Of a stretch of 64,000 nucleotides of DNA, positions 45,991-56,197 are shown one piece after another. A program made the position numbers and the translations under genes. Source of the DNA: Pseudomonadales bacterium (GTDB lineage: Bacteria; Pseudomonadota; Gammaproteobacteria; Pseudomonadales; Pseudohongiellaceae); contig JALRBQ010000013.1 of the NCBI GenBank assembly GCA_023257655.1, positions 1-64,000 on the forward strand, read 5' to 3'. The notes under the pieces are model-generated. The model had not been told where the DNA came from and searched no databases. It worked only from the letters and a program-made list of their open reading frames with translations. Positions within the stretch are counted from its first letter, which is position 1. Each line of letters begins with the position of its first letter.

Positions 45991-47382
45991 CTAGGGGCCA
46001 TCCGGAATCTGTTGAGATTTAGCTACATGAGGCTTGTCGCCAAACACCATCGCTACATCCGATGCCTCGGTGTAGGCTGGCCAGTTAACGTTGTTCGCGC
46101 ACGTCAGTGATTTCGCGGCAGGGTCCATCCGGTAGAAGGCCAACCAGCAGGAGTTGACCAATTTGGCAAAGGCACGATCGACTTCATTAGCCTTGCCATT
46201 GGGTCCCACTGACCAGCTGGAAGTGCCGACGGAATCGAAGGCAAACATCAGTTCTGCCGAATGCACGGGGCCATTGCTCCACTCCGACCGAAAGCTCGGC
46301 ACATAAGCGAAGCTGTAAAGCCACGCACCGGCACCACTGTCACCGGTCAGGCTCGCTACCCGACGAGCGCTGTTGAAGCCCCGCTCCCCGGTATTCGAAC
46401 CCACCATGACCGGCACATCGATCTCGGTTCCGGCCTCCAGGGCATCGACAGTGGACACGGGACGGAAGCGCGCATCCAGGTTCGTTCCCAGCCCGGCTCG
46501 CGTGGCCTTGTTGTAGGTGAAGGATTGCGCCGACATGGCGCGCAACTGATCGGCAGTAGCCTGACCTGGTAATCCCAACGCCGCGGCGGCCGCCACGCCC
46601 CGCTGTTCGGAGTCCGCCAGTGCCCGTCCGGGCGATAGCAAGGCACCGGATTCGATGATGGCCTTGTGATAGAGCCCCTTGGCCGAGGGAATCGACAGTA
46701 GATCCACCACCATGGCACCACCGGCAGACTGACCCGCGATCGTTACGTTGTCGGGGTCGCCTCCGAACGCGGCCGCATTGCGTTGAATCCATTGCAGTGC
46801 AGACACTGCATCGGTCAGGGCGTAATTGCCCAGAGGTTCGTCATGACTTGCCACCTCGGTCAGGGCCGGATGAGTGAAGTTGGCAAGCGAGCCGAGTCGA
46901 TAATTGATGGCGAAGGTAATGACGCCGCTCTGGGCGTTAGAGGTGCCGTCATAGGAACCCAGGTGACCGGCTCCCAGAAATGCCGCCCCACCGTAGAACC
47001 ACAACACAATCGGTGCCTTGTTCGCATTGGGTGGCACATAGGCAGTCAGGTAGAGGCAGTCTTCCGACTGCACGCCGGTTACGCCGCCCCCATTCGGACG
47101 GCCATCGAGAGTTACCGGTTGCGGACACGGGGGCTCATTGGTCAGGGCCAGACGTTCCCCCGGCCAGGGTTCGGGCGCTTGCGAGGCACGCCAGCGCAAT
47201 TCGCCCACAGGTGGCTTGGCAAAGGGTACGCCGCGGTAGATATGGACGCCGTTCTCCGCCTGGCCCACCAGGACGCCGGAGTCGAGGCTTATCTTGACCG
47301 TGTCGACGCCATCGACGACCTGGGCGATGGAGACGCCTGAATTCACTAACAGGCCAAGGAGCAGCAAGGGGAATTTTTTCAT
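45991..47382 (-). CDS. Type-B carboxylesterase, exported
   Basis: The 463-residue protein has a signal peptide (residues 1-20) and the carboxylesterase/cholinesterase fold. Evidence: GVHIYRGVPFAKPPVGELRWRASQAPEPW, EDCLYLTAYVP, VLWFYGGAAFLGAG oxyanion segment, and the nucleophile elbow VTIAGQSAGGAMVVDLL (Ser near residue 219). The later HSAELMFAF carries the candidate catalytic His. It probably hydrolyses simple esters in the periplasm. Confidence 0.89.
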   Translation of the reverse strand: MKKFPLLLLGLLVNSGVSIAQVVDGVDTVKISLDSGVLVGQAENGVHIYRGVPFAKPPVGELRWRASQAPEPWPGERLALTNEPPCPQPVTLDGRPNGGGVTGVQSEDCLYLTAYVPPNANKAPIVLWFYGGAAFLGAGHLGSYDGTSNAQSGVITFAINYRLGSLANFTHPALTEVASHDEPLGNYALTDAVSALQWIQRNAAAFGGDPDNVTIAGQSAGGAMVVDLLSIPSAKGLYHKAIIESGALLSPGRALADSEQRGVAAAAALGLPGQATADQLRAMSAQSFTYNKATRAGLGTNLDARFRPVSTVDALEAGTEIDVPVMVGSNTGERGFNSARRVASLTGDSGAGAWLYSFAYVPSFRSEWSNGPVHSAELMFAFDSVGTSSWSVGPNGKANEVDRAFAKLVNSCWLAFYRMDPAAKSLTCANNVNWPAYTEASDVAMVFGDKPHVAKSQQIPDGP

Positions 47383-47581
47383 GGGTGAGATTCCTTCTTA
47401 TTGGTTTTTATGGCGAGGAAGTCAGGATGTATTGTGCCTCACGCGCCCTGAATATCCATTCAATTTTACGCAGCTCGGCGGCATTTACCGGGTTTTCTGT
47501 CGCAGCCTGCCGCGATGCCAGCATCTCGACACCGAACCAGGTTGGACTGCGCATTCTCGGGTGTCTGCGATGCCGCTGATC

Positions 47582-48061
47582 TTAGAGCCAGCGCCTGACC
47601 CGCTGTTTGTATCGCCGATACTCCTCACCAAACCGTGTTTCGAGATAGGCCTCTTCCTGCGTGATCACAGCCCGGTGCAGCACCGCCACCATCACCGCGG
47701 AGAGTGAAATTGCCACAACACTGAGATTGGCAATTCCGAGCCCCGACAGAAACAATAGCCACCCCAGATAAATCGGGTTTCTCGACAGCCGGTACACACC
47801 GGTGACGACCAGTTTGACACTGTGCCTGGCTGGATCGATGGTTGTGCCAGCCCTGGCCATGGCGTAATAGGCCAGTATCAGCACACACACTCCGAGCACA
47901 GCAATTACTCTGCCTGCGAGAGTCAGTGCAACAAGGATTTGTGAAGCAGGCGCTGGCCGCATGGAATCGGTGAGCGCGAGGGTGACGAACAGCCAGGGCA
48001 GTATGACGACTGCCGGATGAATCTTGGGCTTTGTCGGCGGGGTGTCGGTATCGTTTGGCAT
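47582..48061 (-). CDS. Isoprenylcysteine carboxyl methyltransferase-like membrane protein
   Basis: The 159-residue protein has three to four hydrophobic segments and the ICMT/phospholipid methyltransferase signature: VTGVYRLSRNPIYLGWLLFLSGLGIA, followed by EEAYLETRFGEEYRRYKQRVRRWL. In this family the RNP and EE-RYK motifs bind S-adenosylmethionine. The substrate in bacteria is unknown. It is a single gene. Confidence 0.85.
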   Translation of the reverse strand: MPNDTDTPPTKPKIHPAVVILPWLFVTLALTDSMRPAPASQILVALTLAGRVIAVLGVCVLILAYYAMARAGTTIDPARHSVKLVVTGVYRLSRNPIYLGWLLFLSGLGIANLSVVAISLSAVMVAVLHRAVITQEEAYLETRFGEEYRRYKQRVRRWL

Positions 48062-48201
48062 GGCCTTCGCGATTCGCTAGTGAATGCCCCGCACAGTATC
48101 GTCGGAGTCAGTGCCCTGAAAGAATTCTGTTGCGCTGGCCTGGAACCTTGCCGCTCCACCCTGGGTGATTGCGACGCTGAAGCGATTTTACTTGGCGGTA
48201 A

Positions 48202-48609
48202 TTACAGGCGCTCTTGCACATGACGCGTGAAGTTATTCAGGATCGCTTGCCACCCCTCGCGCTGCTGTTCTTCAGAGTGGGTTGACTCACTGTCGAAGCT
48301 TACGGTGACTGTGACTCCCTCTGCGTTTTCCGCGAATTCCACCCGCGCAGTTCGGTCACCAAAGGCATATTCGATCAATGCGTGCGGCACGACTTTTGTG
48401 TGCGTCCCGGCGAAATCGAAGCCCATACTGCCGTCCTTGGCCTCCATGCGCGAGCAGAACTCGCCACCCACACGCAAGTCAACAGTAGCGGCAGTTGTGT
48501 GCCAGTCATCGGAGGCCGCATTCCATTGCGTGATGTCCTCGGGTATCGTGTAGGCGCGCCAGACCTGATCAATGGGAGCGGCAACGGTGGTTGCGACAGA
48601 AATTCTCAT
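48202..48609 (-). CDS. SRPBCC (AHSA1-like) family protein
   Basis: The 135-residue protein is a START/Bet-v-1-like domain of AHSA1 type: MRISVATTVAAPIDQVWRAYTIPEDITQWNAASDDWHTT, DFAGTHTKVVPHALIEYAFGDRTARVEF, and the end EEQQREGWQAILNNFTRHVQERL. Such small proteins bind hydrophobic ligands, and function is rarely known. A single gene on the minus strand. Confidence 0.85.
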   Translation of the reverse strand: MRISVATTVAAPIDQVWRAYTIPEDITQWNAASDDWHTTAATVDLRVGGEFCSRMEAKDGSMGFDFAGTHTKVVPHALIEYAFGDRTARVEFAENAEGVTVTVSFDSESTHSEEQQREGWQAILNNFTRHVQERL

Positions 48610-48700
48610 AGCTAACTCCTTTTATACGGTATCCTTATTCTCATGTTTGCTTGATAAAGTGAATGCTGCCATCACGGAACGAATCAAGCGAGATCGCTCA

Positions 48701-49426
48701 CTATTCCACGTTGTGATACACGTCTTGCACGTCATCGAGATCGTTGAGCATATCGACCAGTTTCTCAAAAACCGCCACGTCGTCGCCCTGCAGGCTGATC
48801 GTGGTCTGGGGCAGGAACTGGATGACGTCGGTTTCGAAGTCCACTTCGCCGTTGGCGTTGCCGAAGGCATCACACAGGGCGTGACGCGCGAGGCCGTATT
48901 CGGTGCTGGGGGCGAAGACCGTGATGTGACCGTCCTCGTTTTCGATGTCCATGACATTGACATCGGCGCCGAGCAACGCCTCCAGCACGGCTTCCTCGTC
49001 GTCAGCCTGGAGCTTGAAGATCGCACAGTGGTCAAACAGGTGGCTGACATTGCCCGGTGTACCGAGCTTGGTCTTGGTCTTGACGAAACACTGGCGCACG
49101 TCGCCGAAGGTACGATTGGGATTGTCGGTGAGGCAGTCGACGATCAGCATGCTGCCGGCCGGGCCAAAACCCTCGTAACGAGCGACGGAGAAGTCCTCGC
49201 CGCCGGCACCGGAGGCCTTGTCCAGGGCCTTCTCTATGACGTGGGTGGGCACCTGGTCTTTCTTCGCGCGCTCGATCAAGCCGCGCAAGGTCAGATTGCC
49301 GGCCGGGTCCACCCCGCCGGATTTGGCTGCCACATAGAGTTCCCGCGCGTACTTGCTGTAAACCTTGGTCTTGGCCTCGGCGGTCTTGGCCATTGACTCC
49401 TTGCGGTTTTGATAGGCTCTGCCCAT
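48701..49426 (-). CDS. YebC/PmpR-family protein, YeeN-type
   Basis: The 241-residue protein starts at ATG 49426, [44 protein letters not shown]. This is the YeeN branch rather than the MAGHSKWANI start of classical YebC. Family regions include [53 protein letters not shown] and the C-terminal acidic domain. YebC proteins act in translation at poly-proline stretches or as regulators; for YeeN the role is less clear. Confidence 0.88.
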   Translation of the reverse strand: MGRAYQNRKESMAKTAEAKTKVYSKYARELYVAAKSGGVDPAGNLTLRGLIERAKKDQVPTHVIEKALDKASGAGGEDFSVARYEGFGPAGSMLIVDCLTDNPNRTFGDVRQCFVKTKTKLGTPGNVSHLFDHCAIFKLQADDEEAVLEALLGADVNVMDIENEDGHITVFAPSTEYGLARHALCDAFGNANGEVDFETDVIQFLPQTTISLQGDDVAVFEKLVDMLNDLDDVQDVYHNVE

Positions 49427-49551
49427 AAAGACTGCTTTCCTGAAATTGCTAAAAACTGCCGCATTATATGCGTTTATGACCCTTTCTCGCCATGCGCCAG
49501 TCCAATTCATCGCAGATAGACGCACCGCGGGCTGGAGCCGGCACTAAGCCG

Positions 49552-51435
49552 TCAGTCGGGCACAACTTCGGCCTCCAATAGCTGCAGGTCAGTGTCGCTG
49601 ACGCGCTGGAAATACAGATTGTAACGCGCGGTAAAATCCGGGTTATTGAGGATCTGGACCGCGGGCACATAGAGCTTCAGAGCACCCGGCTGCGAACCTG
49701 CGAGAGCAGCTTCCACGGCAAAATCCAGAATAGCGGTCGGCGCCCACCCTGAAACCGGAGCCAGCAATCCGGTCACCGACTGCACCGTAAACCGCGTCAG
49801 AGTCTCATCAGTGGGCACCAGGGTCGCTGTCACCTCGTTGCCGGATTCGGGGTCTCGAACGATCTCCAGCGTTAACTTGCCGGTGCCAGCATCGAAACGA
49901 TTCGCTCCTGCACCGATGCCCGCTGCGGGTCGTGGATACTGCACTACAGGTGCCGCGATAATGGCGATGTCCGGATCGAAGCGACAGTCTTGTGTGTTCG
50001 CGGCGCTGGTACAGGTTGCCTGCAAGGTCTGGGCAGAAGGTTGCCCAGCTCCGGTCTCAACCCAGGCCCGCAACTGATTCCAGGCGCTGGTACCTTCGGC
50101 GACGGTGAAACCACAATGGCTCGGGGTGGTCTCGTTGACGAGCGCGGTGGTGAGCTGTTCACGATTGATAATTGACGTAAGTGCGAGCGTGTTCTCCACC
50201 TTGACCAGACCATCCTGGGTAGTGTGAATCGCGAGTATTTTAGCCTTGCCTATGCTCCCTGTTGGCGTGAAATTGGCCTGCAGCGCCGCACGAAAGCTTG
50301 GCAATGCCACACTGCGGGTAATGCGCCAATTGAGCGCATCATCGCCATAATCGACTGCGGCATTGTGAAACGGGATGCGTCCTGCCAGCTTGGCTGGATC
50401 ATTAATCAGGCGTGGCAGCTCGAACACTGCATACCAGAGATCGAGTGCGAGAAACTCGCCAGTCGGGATGGAGGTGAGCTCGAGCAGGCGCGTGAGCCGA
50501 GCTGACTCTTCCGTGTGGCTAGCTCTCCAGTCGGTGAGCAATTGTGACTGTTGATTCTGCAACAGGCCCAACAACAATTGTTTGGAGACTGAGTCGATCG
50601 TGCCCAGATCGGTGATCTGCTTCTGCAATTCCGCCACCAATTTCTCCGTAAGCAGGCGGCTACCGAGCGCCGTGCAGGCTTCCAGTGCTTGCACCAGCTT
50701 CAGTTCTGCACCGACACCCGGTACTTCATACCACGGCGTCGGCAGCGCAGAGCCGCTACCGGCGCAAACTGCGTCATATAACATGCGCGTATCAAAGGCA
50801 TGCCGCCAATTGTCGGCACCCGCCACTGCGCCGCAGGCGAGCAAGGCGCCATCCACCTGCGGCAACAGGCCTGCTTCCAGATCCCGCATCGTGACGATGC
50901 CACCTAGGGATGCCCCAATCAGATAGAACGGAGAAACACCGGTTGTCGGAATTGTGAATTTCAAGGTATCAGTCACCAGCGCGGCGAACACGGCATACAA
51001 CTCCGCATTGGCCTGATGGGAATCGAACACCGCCCAGCCGGTTTGGTTGTAGCTCGACGCGGCCATGGCATAGCCCTGGGCCAGCACAATATCGCGCCAG
51101 GGTCCGAGCCCTGGTTGGGGTTGCACCGCGCCAGTGAGCTGCTGACTCCAATCGGAGATCACGGTATTGAGTGCGAGCGCGTCGGCCAGGTCGTTGCCGG
51201 AGGCACCGGTAAGGTAACTCTGAAAACCATGATTCCAGAGTACGAGCCCCTTGTCCGGAGTCCAATTGGCCGGAATGGCAATTGTGTAATAGCCGCCGCC
51301 CGGCGTCTGGCCATACCACACCGGAATGCAGCCGGCGGAGTCGGTAGCGAGCTCATTGGAAGCGCAGGAATCGGCGCTTTGAGCAGCGGGTTGCCACAGC
51401 AGCAGGAGGCAGGCGAGAAGCGCGGGAATGCGCAT
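49552..51435 (-). CDS. Secreted alpha/beta hydrolase with extra C-terminal region
   Basis: The 627-residue protein has a signal peptide (ending QSADS) and an N-terminal alpha/beta-hydrolase core with VLWNHGFQSYLTG, the nucleophile elbow PFYLIGASLGGIVTMRDLEAG (Ser near residue 173) and IHTTQDGLVKV (Asp). A beta-rich C-terminal part of about 150 residues follows (NRFDAGTGKLTLEIVRDPESG). I cannot assign a substrate. It is preceded by a terminator for the gene upstream. Confidence 0.7.
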   Translation of the reverse strand: MRIPALLACLLLLWQPAAQSADSCASNELATDSAGCIPVWYGQTPGGGYYTIAIPANWTPDKGLVLWNHGFQSYLTGASGNDLADALALNTVISDWSQQLTGAVQPQPGLGPWRDIVLAQGYAMAASSYNQTGWAVFDSHQANAELYAVFAALVTDTLKFTIPTTGVSPFYLIGASLGGIVTMRDLEAGLLPQVDGALLACGAVAGADNWRHAFDTRMLYDAVCAGSGSALPTPWYEVPGVGAELKLVQALEACTALGSRLLTEKLVAELQKQITDLGTIDSVSKQLLLGLLQNQQSQLLTDWRASHTEESARLTRLLELTSIPTGEFLALDLWYAVFELPRLINDPAKLAGRIPFHNAAVDYGDDALNWRITRSVALPSFRAALQANFTPTGSIGKAKILAIHTTQDGLVKVENTLALTSIINREQLTTALVNETTPSHCGFTVAEGTSAWNQLRAWVETGAGQPSAQTLQATCTSAANTQDCRFDPDIAIIAAPVVQYPRPAAGIGAGANRFDAGTGKLTLEIVRDPESGNEVTATLVPTDETLTRFTVQSVTGLLAPVSGWAPTAILDFAVEAALAGSQPGALKLYVPAVQILNNPDFTARYNLYFQRVSDTDLQLLEAEVVPD

Positions 51436-51531
51436 GCTAGATTCAGCTCCTTCCTTGCACTGATGGAGAGTTCAACTTGCTCTTTCGAAAATGCGTTCGC
51501 GGTCAGTGTAGCGAATTCTGACCATAAAAAA

Positions 51532-51551
51532 AGGGTGGCCTCGGCCACCCT
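51532..51551 (-). terminator. Rho-independent terminator of the PQQ dehydrogenase gene
   Basis: On the minus strand AGGGTGGCC-GA-GGCCACCCT is followed by a T-run (the seven A at 51526-51532 on the plus strand). It lies about 60 nt after the stop of the dehydrogenase gene and before the start of the hydrolase gene at 51435, so it separates the two units. Confidence 0.88.
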
Positions 51552-51613
51552 CTTTTACTAACTACCTCTTCTCGCGAACAGCAAGACGCGAATCGAGGGC
51601 ACAAACCAACAGA

Positions 51614-53614
51614 CTAGTGCGTGTTGCTGTGATTGAATTCATCCCAGCCTGGCAGCGCCATGGTAATCAGTTTCGGGCCTGCCTGCAGCAGGATGAACTG
51701 ATGCCCCTGATGCACATAGGTCATCATGCCGTAGCGCGCGGTGTCGGACAATTCCACCTTGCCAATCTGCTCACCTGTCTGCTTGTCGACAGCGAACAGA
51801 GCCGGTGTACCATCTGACATCTGTGAGGCATACAACAACATGGTATCGGTTACCGCCATGACTGCATGTGACCCAGTGCCGGTGTTACCAATGTCAATGC
51901 CTTGCAGCGCCGGATTGCTCTTGTAGCGATCCGGTGTCTCACCGACAGGGATATACCACAAGTGCTCGCCGGTGTTCAGGTCGATCGCGGTGATCTTGCT
52001 GTACGGCGGCTTGAACAGGGGGATGCCGGCTGGATGCCGCGGTCCACCACCACCACGACCCACCGCGTAATCGGCGAAGGTAGTGCCTGTCGGCAGCTCG
52101 TACTGGGTATCGGCTTCTTCACCGGGCACCATGGTGCGGGAAGAGCAGTTCTTCACGGACGTCACATAGACGATGCCGGAAGTCGGGTCGGCTGCCGCCG
52201 GACCATTGATATTGGTTCCACCGACATCACCCGGACACCACATGGCGCCAAGCTTGCCCTCGTCATTGTCACGGTGCAGCGGAGGCTGGAAGAAGGGACC
52301 GTAGTCATACTTCGACAGCACTTCGATAGCCTGTTGACGCAGTTCCGGCGTGAAATCCACCAACTCATCCAAGGTCACTTCCTGCATCTCGTAAGGCGCA
52401 GGCTTGGTGGGAATCGGCTGAGTACGCGCCAGCTTCTCGCCGGGAATCTTTGAGACCGGGACTTCACGCTCGACGATCGGCCACAACGGCTCGCCAGTCT
52501 CGCGATTGAACGCATACAGGTTCGCCTGCTTGGTCGCCTGGGCGACTGCCGGAACCTTGCGGCCGTCGATAGTCACGTCCAACAGAATCGGTGCGGTCGG
52601 CGTGTCATAGTTCCAGATGTCGTGATGCACCATCTGGAAATGCCAGGCACGCTCGCCGGTGGAGGCATTGAGTGCAATCAAGCTGGTGCTGAACAGATTG
52701 TCACCGGGTCGGAAGCCACCGTAGAAGTCCACGGTTGCGCCATTGGTCGGTACATAGACCAGATTCAGATCCTGGTCGGCCGACAGCGGTGCCCAGGAAG
52801 ACACGTCGCCGGTCCATTCCCAGGCGTCGTTTTCCCAAGTCTCGTGGCCATATTCGCCGGGACGGGGAATGACGTTGAACTTCCACTTGAACGCACCGGT
52901 GCGCGCGTCGTAGGCGAGGATATCGCCGGGGATGTTTTCAACCCTTGACTGGTGGTAGCCCTGCTCTGCCGAGTTGCCGACGACAACAGTGCCGTTTACG
53001 ACGATGGGCGGAGAAGACGAGGTGATATAGCCAGTCTCGAGCGGAATGCCATCATAGGGGTCATAGGGATGACCGAGGTCAGCCAGCAGGTCGACCACGC
53101 CAGTCGGCGGGAACCCGGCAACCGGGATCTGGCCACCGAAACCTTCGAGCGGCGAACAGCTATTCAGATCCAACGCAGTCAGGAAGAACGCGGGTGATGT
53201 AATGTAAATTACCTTCTTGCCATCCAGTTCGGCGATGGCGACTCCCTTGCCGTAATCCTTGCGCATGGAATATTCATAACGGAAGGTATTTGGTTCGCGA
53301 TAGGAGCACAGTGTCTCGCCTGTGCCGGCATCGGCTACGATGACATGGCGGCGCGGACCTGCAACAAACACGAGTTTGCCATCGACATAGCTCGGGGTAG
53401 CGCGACCGCTCTGGGCATCGAAACTGGAGCCGTCCCAAACCCAGGCTTCTTCCAGTTCTTCAAAATTCGAGGCATCGATCTTGTTAGCCGGGGAATAACG
53501 AGTGTGGGCGTAATCGCTGCCCAGCGTCAGCCATTCCACAGTGTCCTGGGCGAATACCGAACCTGCGACGAGCGCAGTCAGCATTGTCGGCAGGACTGTG
53601 TGTTTAAGTTTCAT
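51614..53614 (-). CDS. PQQ-dependent dehydrogenase (quinoprotein), exported
   Basis: The 666-residue protein has a signal peptide (ending VFAQ) and an eight-bladed beta-propeller of the quinoprotein alcohol/glucose dehydrogenase type. Evidence: WLTLGSDYAHTRYSPANKIDASNFEELEEAWVWDGSSF, IVVNGTVVVGNSAEQGYHQSR, ALNASTGERAWHFQMVHHDIWNYDTPTAP, and repeated tryptophan-docking blades ending TGEHLWYIPVGE. No heme c domain is present, so it donates to a separate acceptor. PQQ synthesis genes are not in the window. Start at ATG 53614 with GAGGA upstream. Confidence 0.88.
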   Translation of the reverse strand: MKLKHTVLPTMLTALVAGSVFAQDTVEWLTLGSDYAHTRYSPANKIDASNFEELEEAWVWDGSSFDAQSGRATPSYVDGKLVFVAGPRRHVIVADAGTGETLCSYREPNTFRYEYSMRKDYGKGVAIAELDGKKVIYITSPAFFLTALDLNSCSPLEGFGGQIPVAGFPPTGVVDLLADLGHPYDPYDGIPLETGYITSSSPPIVVNGTVVVGNSAEQGYHQSRVENIPGDILAYDARTGAFKWKFNVIPRPGEYGHETWENDAWEWTGDVSSWAPLSADQDLNLVYVPTNGATVDFYGGFRPGDNLFSTSLIALNASTGERAWHFQMVHHDIWNYDTPTAPILLDVTIDGRKVPAVAQATKQANLYAFNRETGEPLWPIVEREVPVSKIPGEKLARTQPIPTKPAPYEMQEVTLDELVDFTPELRQQAIEVLSKYDYGPFFQPPLHRDNDEGKLGAMWCPGDVGGTNINGPAAADPTSGIVYVTSVKNCSSRTMVPGEEADTQYELPTGTTFADYAVGRGGGGPRHPAGIPLFKPPYSKITAIDLNTGEHLWYIPVGETPDRYKSNPALQGIDIGNTGTGSHAVMAVTDTMLLYASQMSDGTPALFAVDKQTGEQIGKVELSDTARYGMMTYVHQGHQFILLQAGPKLITMALPGWDEFNHSNTH

Positions 53615-53842
53615 TGCTTGAATCCTCAATAAACGAAGGGCAGCAGCGGCTGCAATTCGACATCCGATTAGCCGGAACAGGTGAAGAAATCCTCTAACTT
53701 TCAGCAACTTAGCTCGTTGCGGGCAGCTCGAGGGATTGCCAGAATAGCTTAGTTAAAAAACCAAGTCTAGACACAACATGTTACGGTTTTTGACACCCGC
53801 CACAGCTCTGGACCCCGCGGAATACGGGCCTTGCAGCGGGCT

Positions 53843-54661
53843 TCAGGAATTGAGCATGCGCACTTCGCGCTGCGGGAAGGGTATGGCAACCCCGGCGCTG
53901 CGCAGGCTCTCATGGATGCGGAGGTTGGAGGCGTATTTCAGCTCGTGGAAGCGCCGGGTCAATACCCAGCAGCGAATGCCGAGCGTGATCGCGCTGTCAT
54001 CGAAGCTGTCGATGCCCACCAGGATCGGGCGGGCCTGGCTGAGCCCATCCAGCGTCGCCAGCCCTGCGCGGATGGCGGCGATGGCCGCTTCCACATTGCT
54101 GTCATAGGCGATGCCCACCGACAGCGCCAGCACAGTATCCGACTGTGAGTTGTGAATGATCTCGCCGATGATGTGCCGGTTCGGGATGGTGATGATCTCG
54201 TCGTCTTAATTGGTGAGCAAGGTGTAGGCCAGGTGCACCTCTTTCACCACTCCCCACACACCCTGCACCCGAATCGTATCACCGACCACGAAGGGTCGGG
54301 TCAAGATGATGCTGAGGCCGGCCCCGTAGTTAGATAACAAGCCTTGTATGGCAAGACCGGCGCCAAGACCGATGGCGCCAAGGGCGGCGATGAACGGCGT
54401 AATCTGGACACCGAGTTTCGGCAGGGCGACGATCACCGCAGCACCTATGATGGCCAGGCGGGCGCAGCTGGAAAAGAAGCGGCTGAGCGTAATATCGAGA
54501 TTGCGCTTCTGGCACAGTGCCAGCACCAGCGCCCCGATCCGGCGCCCCAGCAGGACCCCGATGGTCAGGATTACAATGGCGCCAAGAATCTGGAAGCTGT
54601 AGCTGACCAAATAGGTCACGACCGTGTTATAAATGGCACTAACCTGTTCTAATTCTTCCAT
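53843..54661 (-). pseudogene. MscS-like mechanosensitive channel gene with in-frame stop
   Basis: The reading frame runs from ATG 54661 and shows a full MscS core: ILTIGVLLGRRIGALVLAL, the pore helix AALGAIGLGAGLAIQGLLSNYGAGLSIILTRPF, and VGDTIRVQGVWGVVKEVHLAYTLLTN. A TAA at 54206-54208 then interrupts the frame at codon 152, where MscS proteins have Glu/Asp-rich sequence. The same frame continues without other stops as DDEIITIPNRHIIGEIIHNSQ to a stop at 53843. A single substitution (GAA to TAA) explains it. Either a recent nonsense mutation or a sequencing error. Confidence 0.84.
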
Positions 54662-54766
54662 TGCGTGACCCGAAATCACACCAGAGAGTTAAGACTCGCA
54701 TTCTGCCATGACACCGACTGCAAGCAAAACACTGAAATGGGTAGCGGTGCATGACTTTGACCGATC

Positions 54767-55738
54767 ATGATTCCCACCGATAACGACAAACTTGCCACAG
54801 ACCCCGGCACGCTCATGCTGGAGAACCGCTTGCGCAAGAACCTGCGCAATCTGTCCAAATGGGCGCGGCAACGGGGCATCCACTGTTATCGCCTGTACGA
54901 CAACGACCTGCCGGAATATGCGTTTGCCATCGATGTCTATGGCGACCGCGTGTACATGGCCGAATATCAGGCTCCAGCGTCAATTCCCGAAGCCAAGGTG
55001 CTGGAGCGGCAGGCACAGGCGCTGCTGGCAGTACAACGCGCGCTGCAAAAACCCTCGAGCGCGATTTATCTGAAGACACGTCAGCGCCAGCGGGGCAAGA
55101 ATCAGTATCAGGTGCTGGATACCAGTCGCGAGTTCTTCGTGGTTGAGGAAGGCGGCGCCAAATTGTGGGCCAACCTGCGCGACTATTTGGACACTGGCTT
55201 GTTCCTCGATCATCGCCCCATTCGCCGCTTCATCTTCGAGAACAGCCGTGACAAGCGCTTCCTGAATCTGTTCTGCTACACCGCCAGCGCCAGCGTGCAG
55301 GCGGCGCTCGGCGGAGCCCGCTCGACCCTCAGTATCGACCTCTCCAATACGTATCTGGACTGGGCGCGGAAGAACTTCCTTCTCAATGGCATGGGCGGCA
55401 GTCAGCATCGACTGAAACGGGCAGACTGCATCGACTATCTCGCCAGCAGCGCGGCGACATTTGACCTGATCTTTCTCGATCCCCCCACTTTCTCCAACTC
55501 GAAACGCACAGACAATGTGTTGGATATCCAGAGGGATCATGTCGCACTGATTGAGAACGCGATGGGGAAACTTGAAAAGGGGGGCTTGCTGATTTTTTCA
55601 ACCAATCTACGCAATTTCAAACTCGACCCGACCCTCGCAGCACGATTCGCTGTCCGTGATTTCACGCGGCAGAGCATCGACAAGGATTTTGAGCGCAGCA
55701 GGAAGATCCACCAGACCTGGCTGCTGCAACATTCCTGA
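54767..55738 (+). CDS. Stand-alone RlmK-like 23S rRNA methyltransferase
   Basis: The 323-residue protein corresponds to the C-terminal (RlmK) half of the E. coli RlmKL fusion, which makes m7G2069. Markers: ENRLRKNLRNLSKWARQRGIHCYRLYDNDLPEYAFAIDVY, GLFLDHRPIRRFI, FLNLFCYTASASVQAALGGA, SIDLSNTYLDWARKNFLLNG and the catalytic DLIFLDPPTFSNSKR. No RlmL half is present upstream or downstream. It may be an independent RlmK with a separate RlmL elsewhere in the genome. Confidence 0.86.
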   Translation: MIPTDNDKLATDPGTLMLENRLRKNLRNLSKWARQRGIHCYRLYDNDLPEYAFAIDVYGDRVYMAEYQAPASIPEAKVLERQAQALLAVQRALQKPSSAIYLKTRQRQRGKNQYQVLDTSREFFVVEEGGAKLWANLRDYLDTGLFLDHRPIRRFIFENSRDKRFLNLFCYTASASVQAALGGARSTLSIDLSNTYLDWARKNFLLNGMGGSQHRLKRADCIDYLASSAATFDLIFLDPPTFSNSKRTDNVLDIQRDHVALIENAMGKLEKGGLLIFSTNLRNFKLDPTLAARFAVRDFTRQSIDKDFERSRKIHQTWLLQHS

Positions 55739-55781
55739 GCCGGCTTGCGCCTTGACGGCACGCTGGCATACCATGCGGGCC

Positions 55782-56174
55782 ATGCAAAGACTACGCATTT
55801 TCATCCTCTCCTTCCTGTTGCTGCCGCTCTGCGTGTTGGCCGCCGACGAACCCGTACTGCTCGGTACCTGGGAAGGTACCCTGGTGATGGGTCGGGAAGA
55901 CATGACCCTGGCATTCACGTTCGCGCGCAACGGCGAGGCCCTCACCGCCGCATTCACCAGTTCGGCGATGGGCATTTTCGGCATGCCGGCGGACACAGTT
56001 CGCGTCGATGCCAAACGGGTAATTGTGCGCATCGCACGGTTGGACATGGAGTTCAACGGCTCGCTTCGCTACGCCGACGATGGCAGCACGGTGTTACGCA
56101 TCGATGGCGATTATTTTCAGCAGAGTGAGATGGTGCCGATCGTATTGTTACCGGTCGACGCGCCAGGCCTCTGA
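55782..56174 (+). CDS. Secreted protein, unknown function
   Basis: The 130-residue protein has a signal peptide (MQRLRIFILSFLLLPLCVLAADEP) and a small beta-rich domain with LLGTWEGTLVMGREDMTLAFTFARNGEALTAAF and ADTVRVDAKRVIVRIARLDMEFNGSL. The pattern resembles small periplasmic/lipocalin-like sheets, but I do not recognise a family. ATG 55773 is an alternative start. It follows the rlmK-like gene by 43 nt. Confidence 0.65.
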   Translation: MQRLRIFILSFLLLPLCVLAADEPVLLGTWEGTLVMGREDMTLAFTFARNGEALTAAFTSSAMGIFGMPADTVRVDAKRVIVRIARLDMEFNGSLRYADDGSTVLRIDGDYFQQSEMVPIVLLPVDAPGL

Positions 56175-56197
56175 CCGCTCCGATTTTCCGATCAGAC

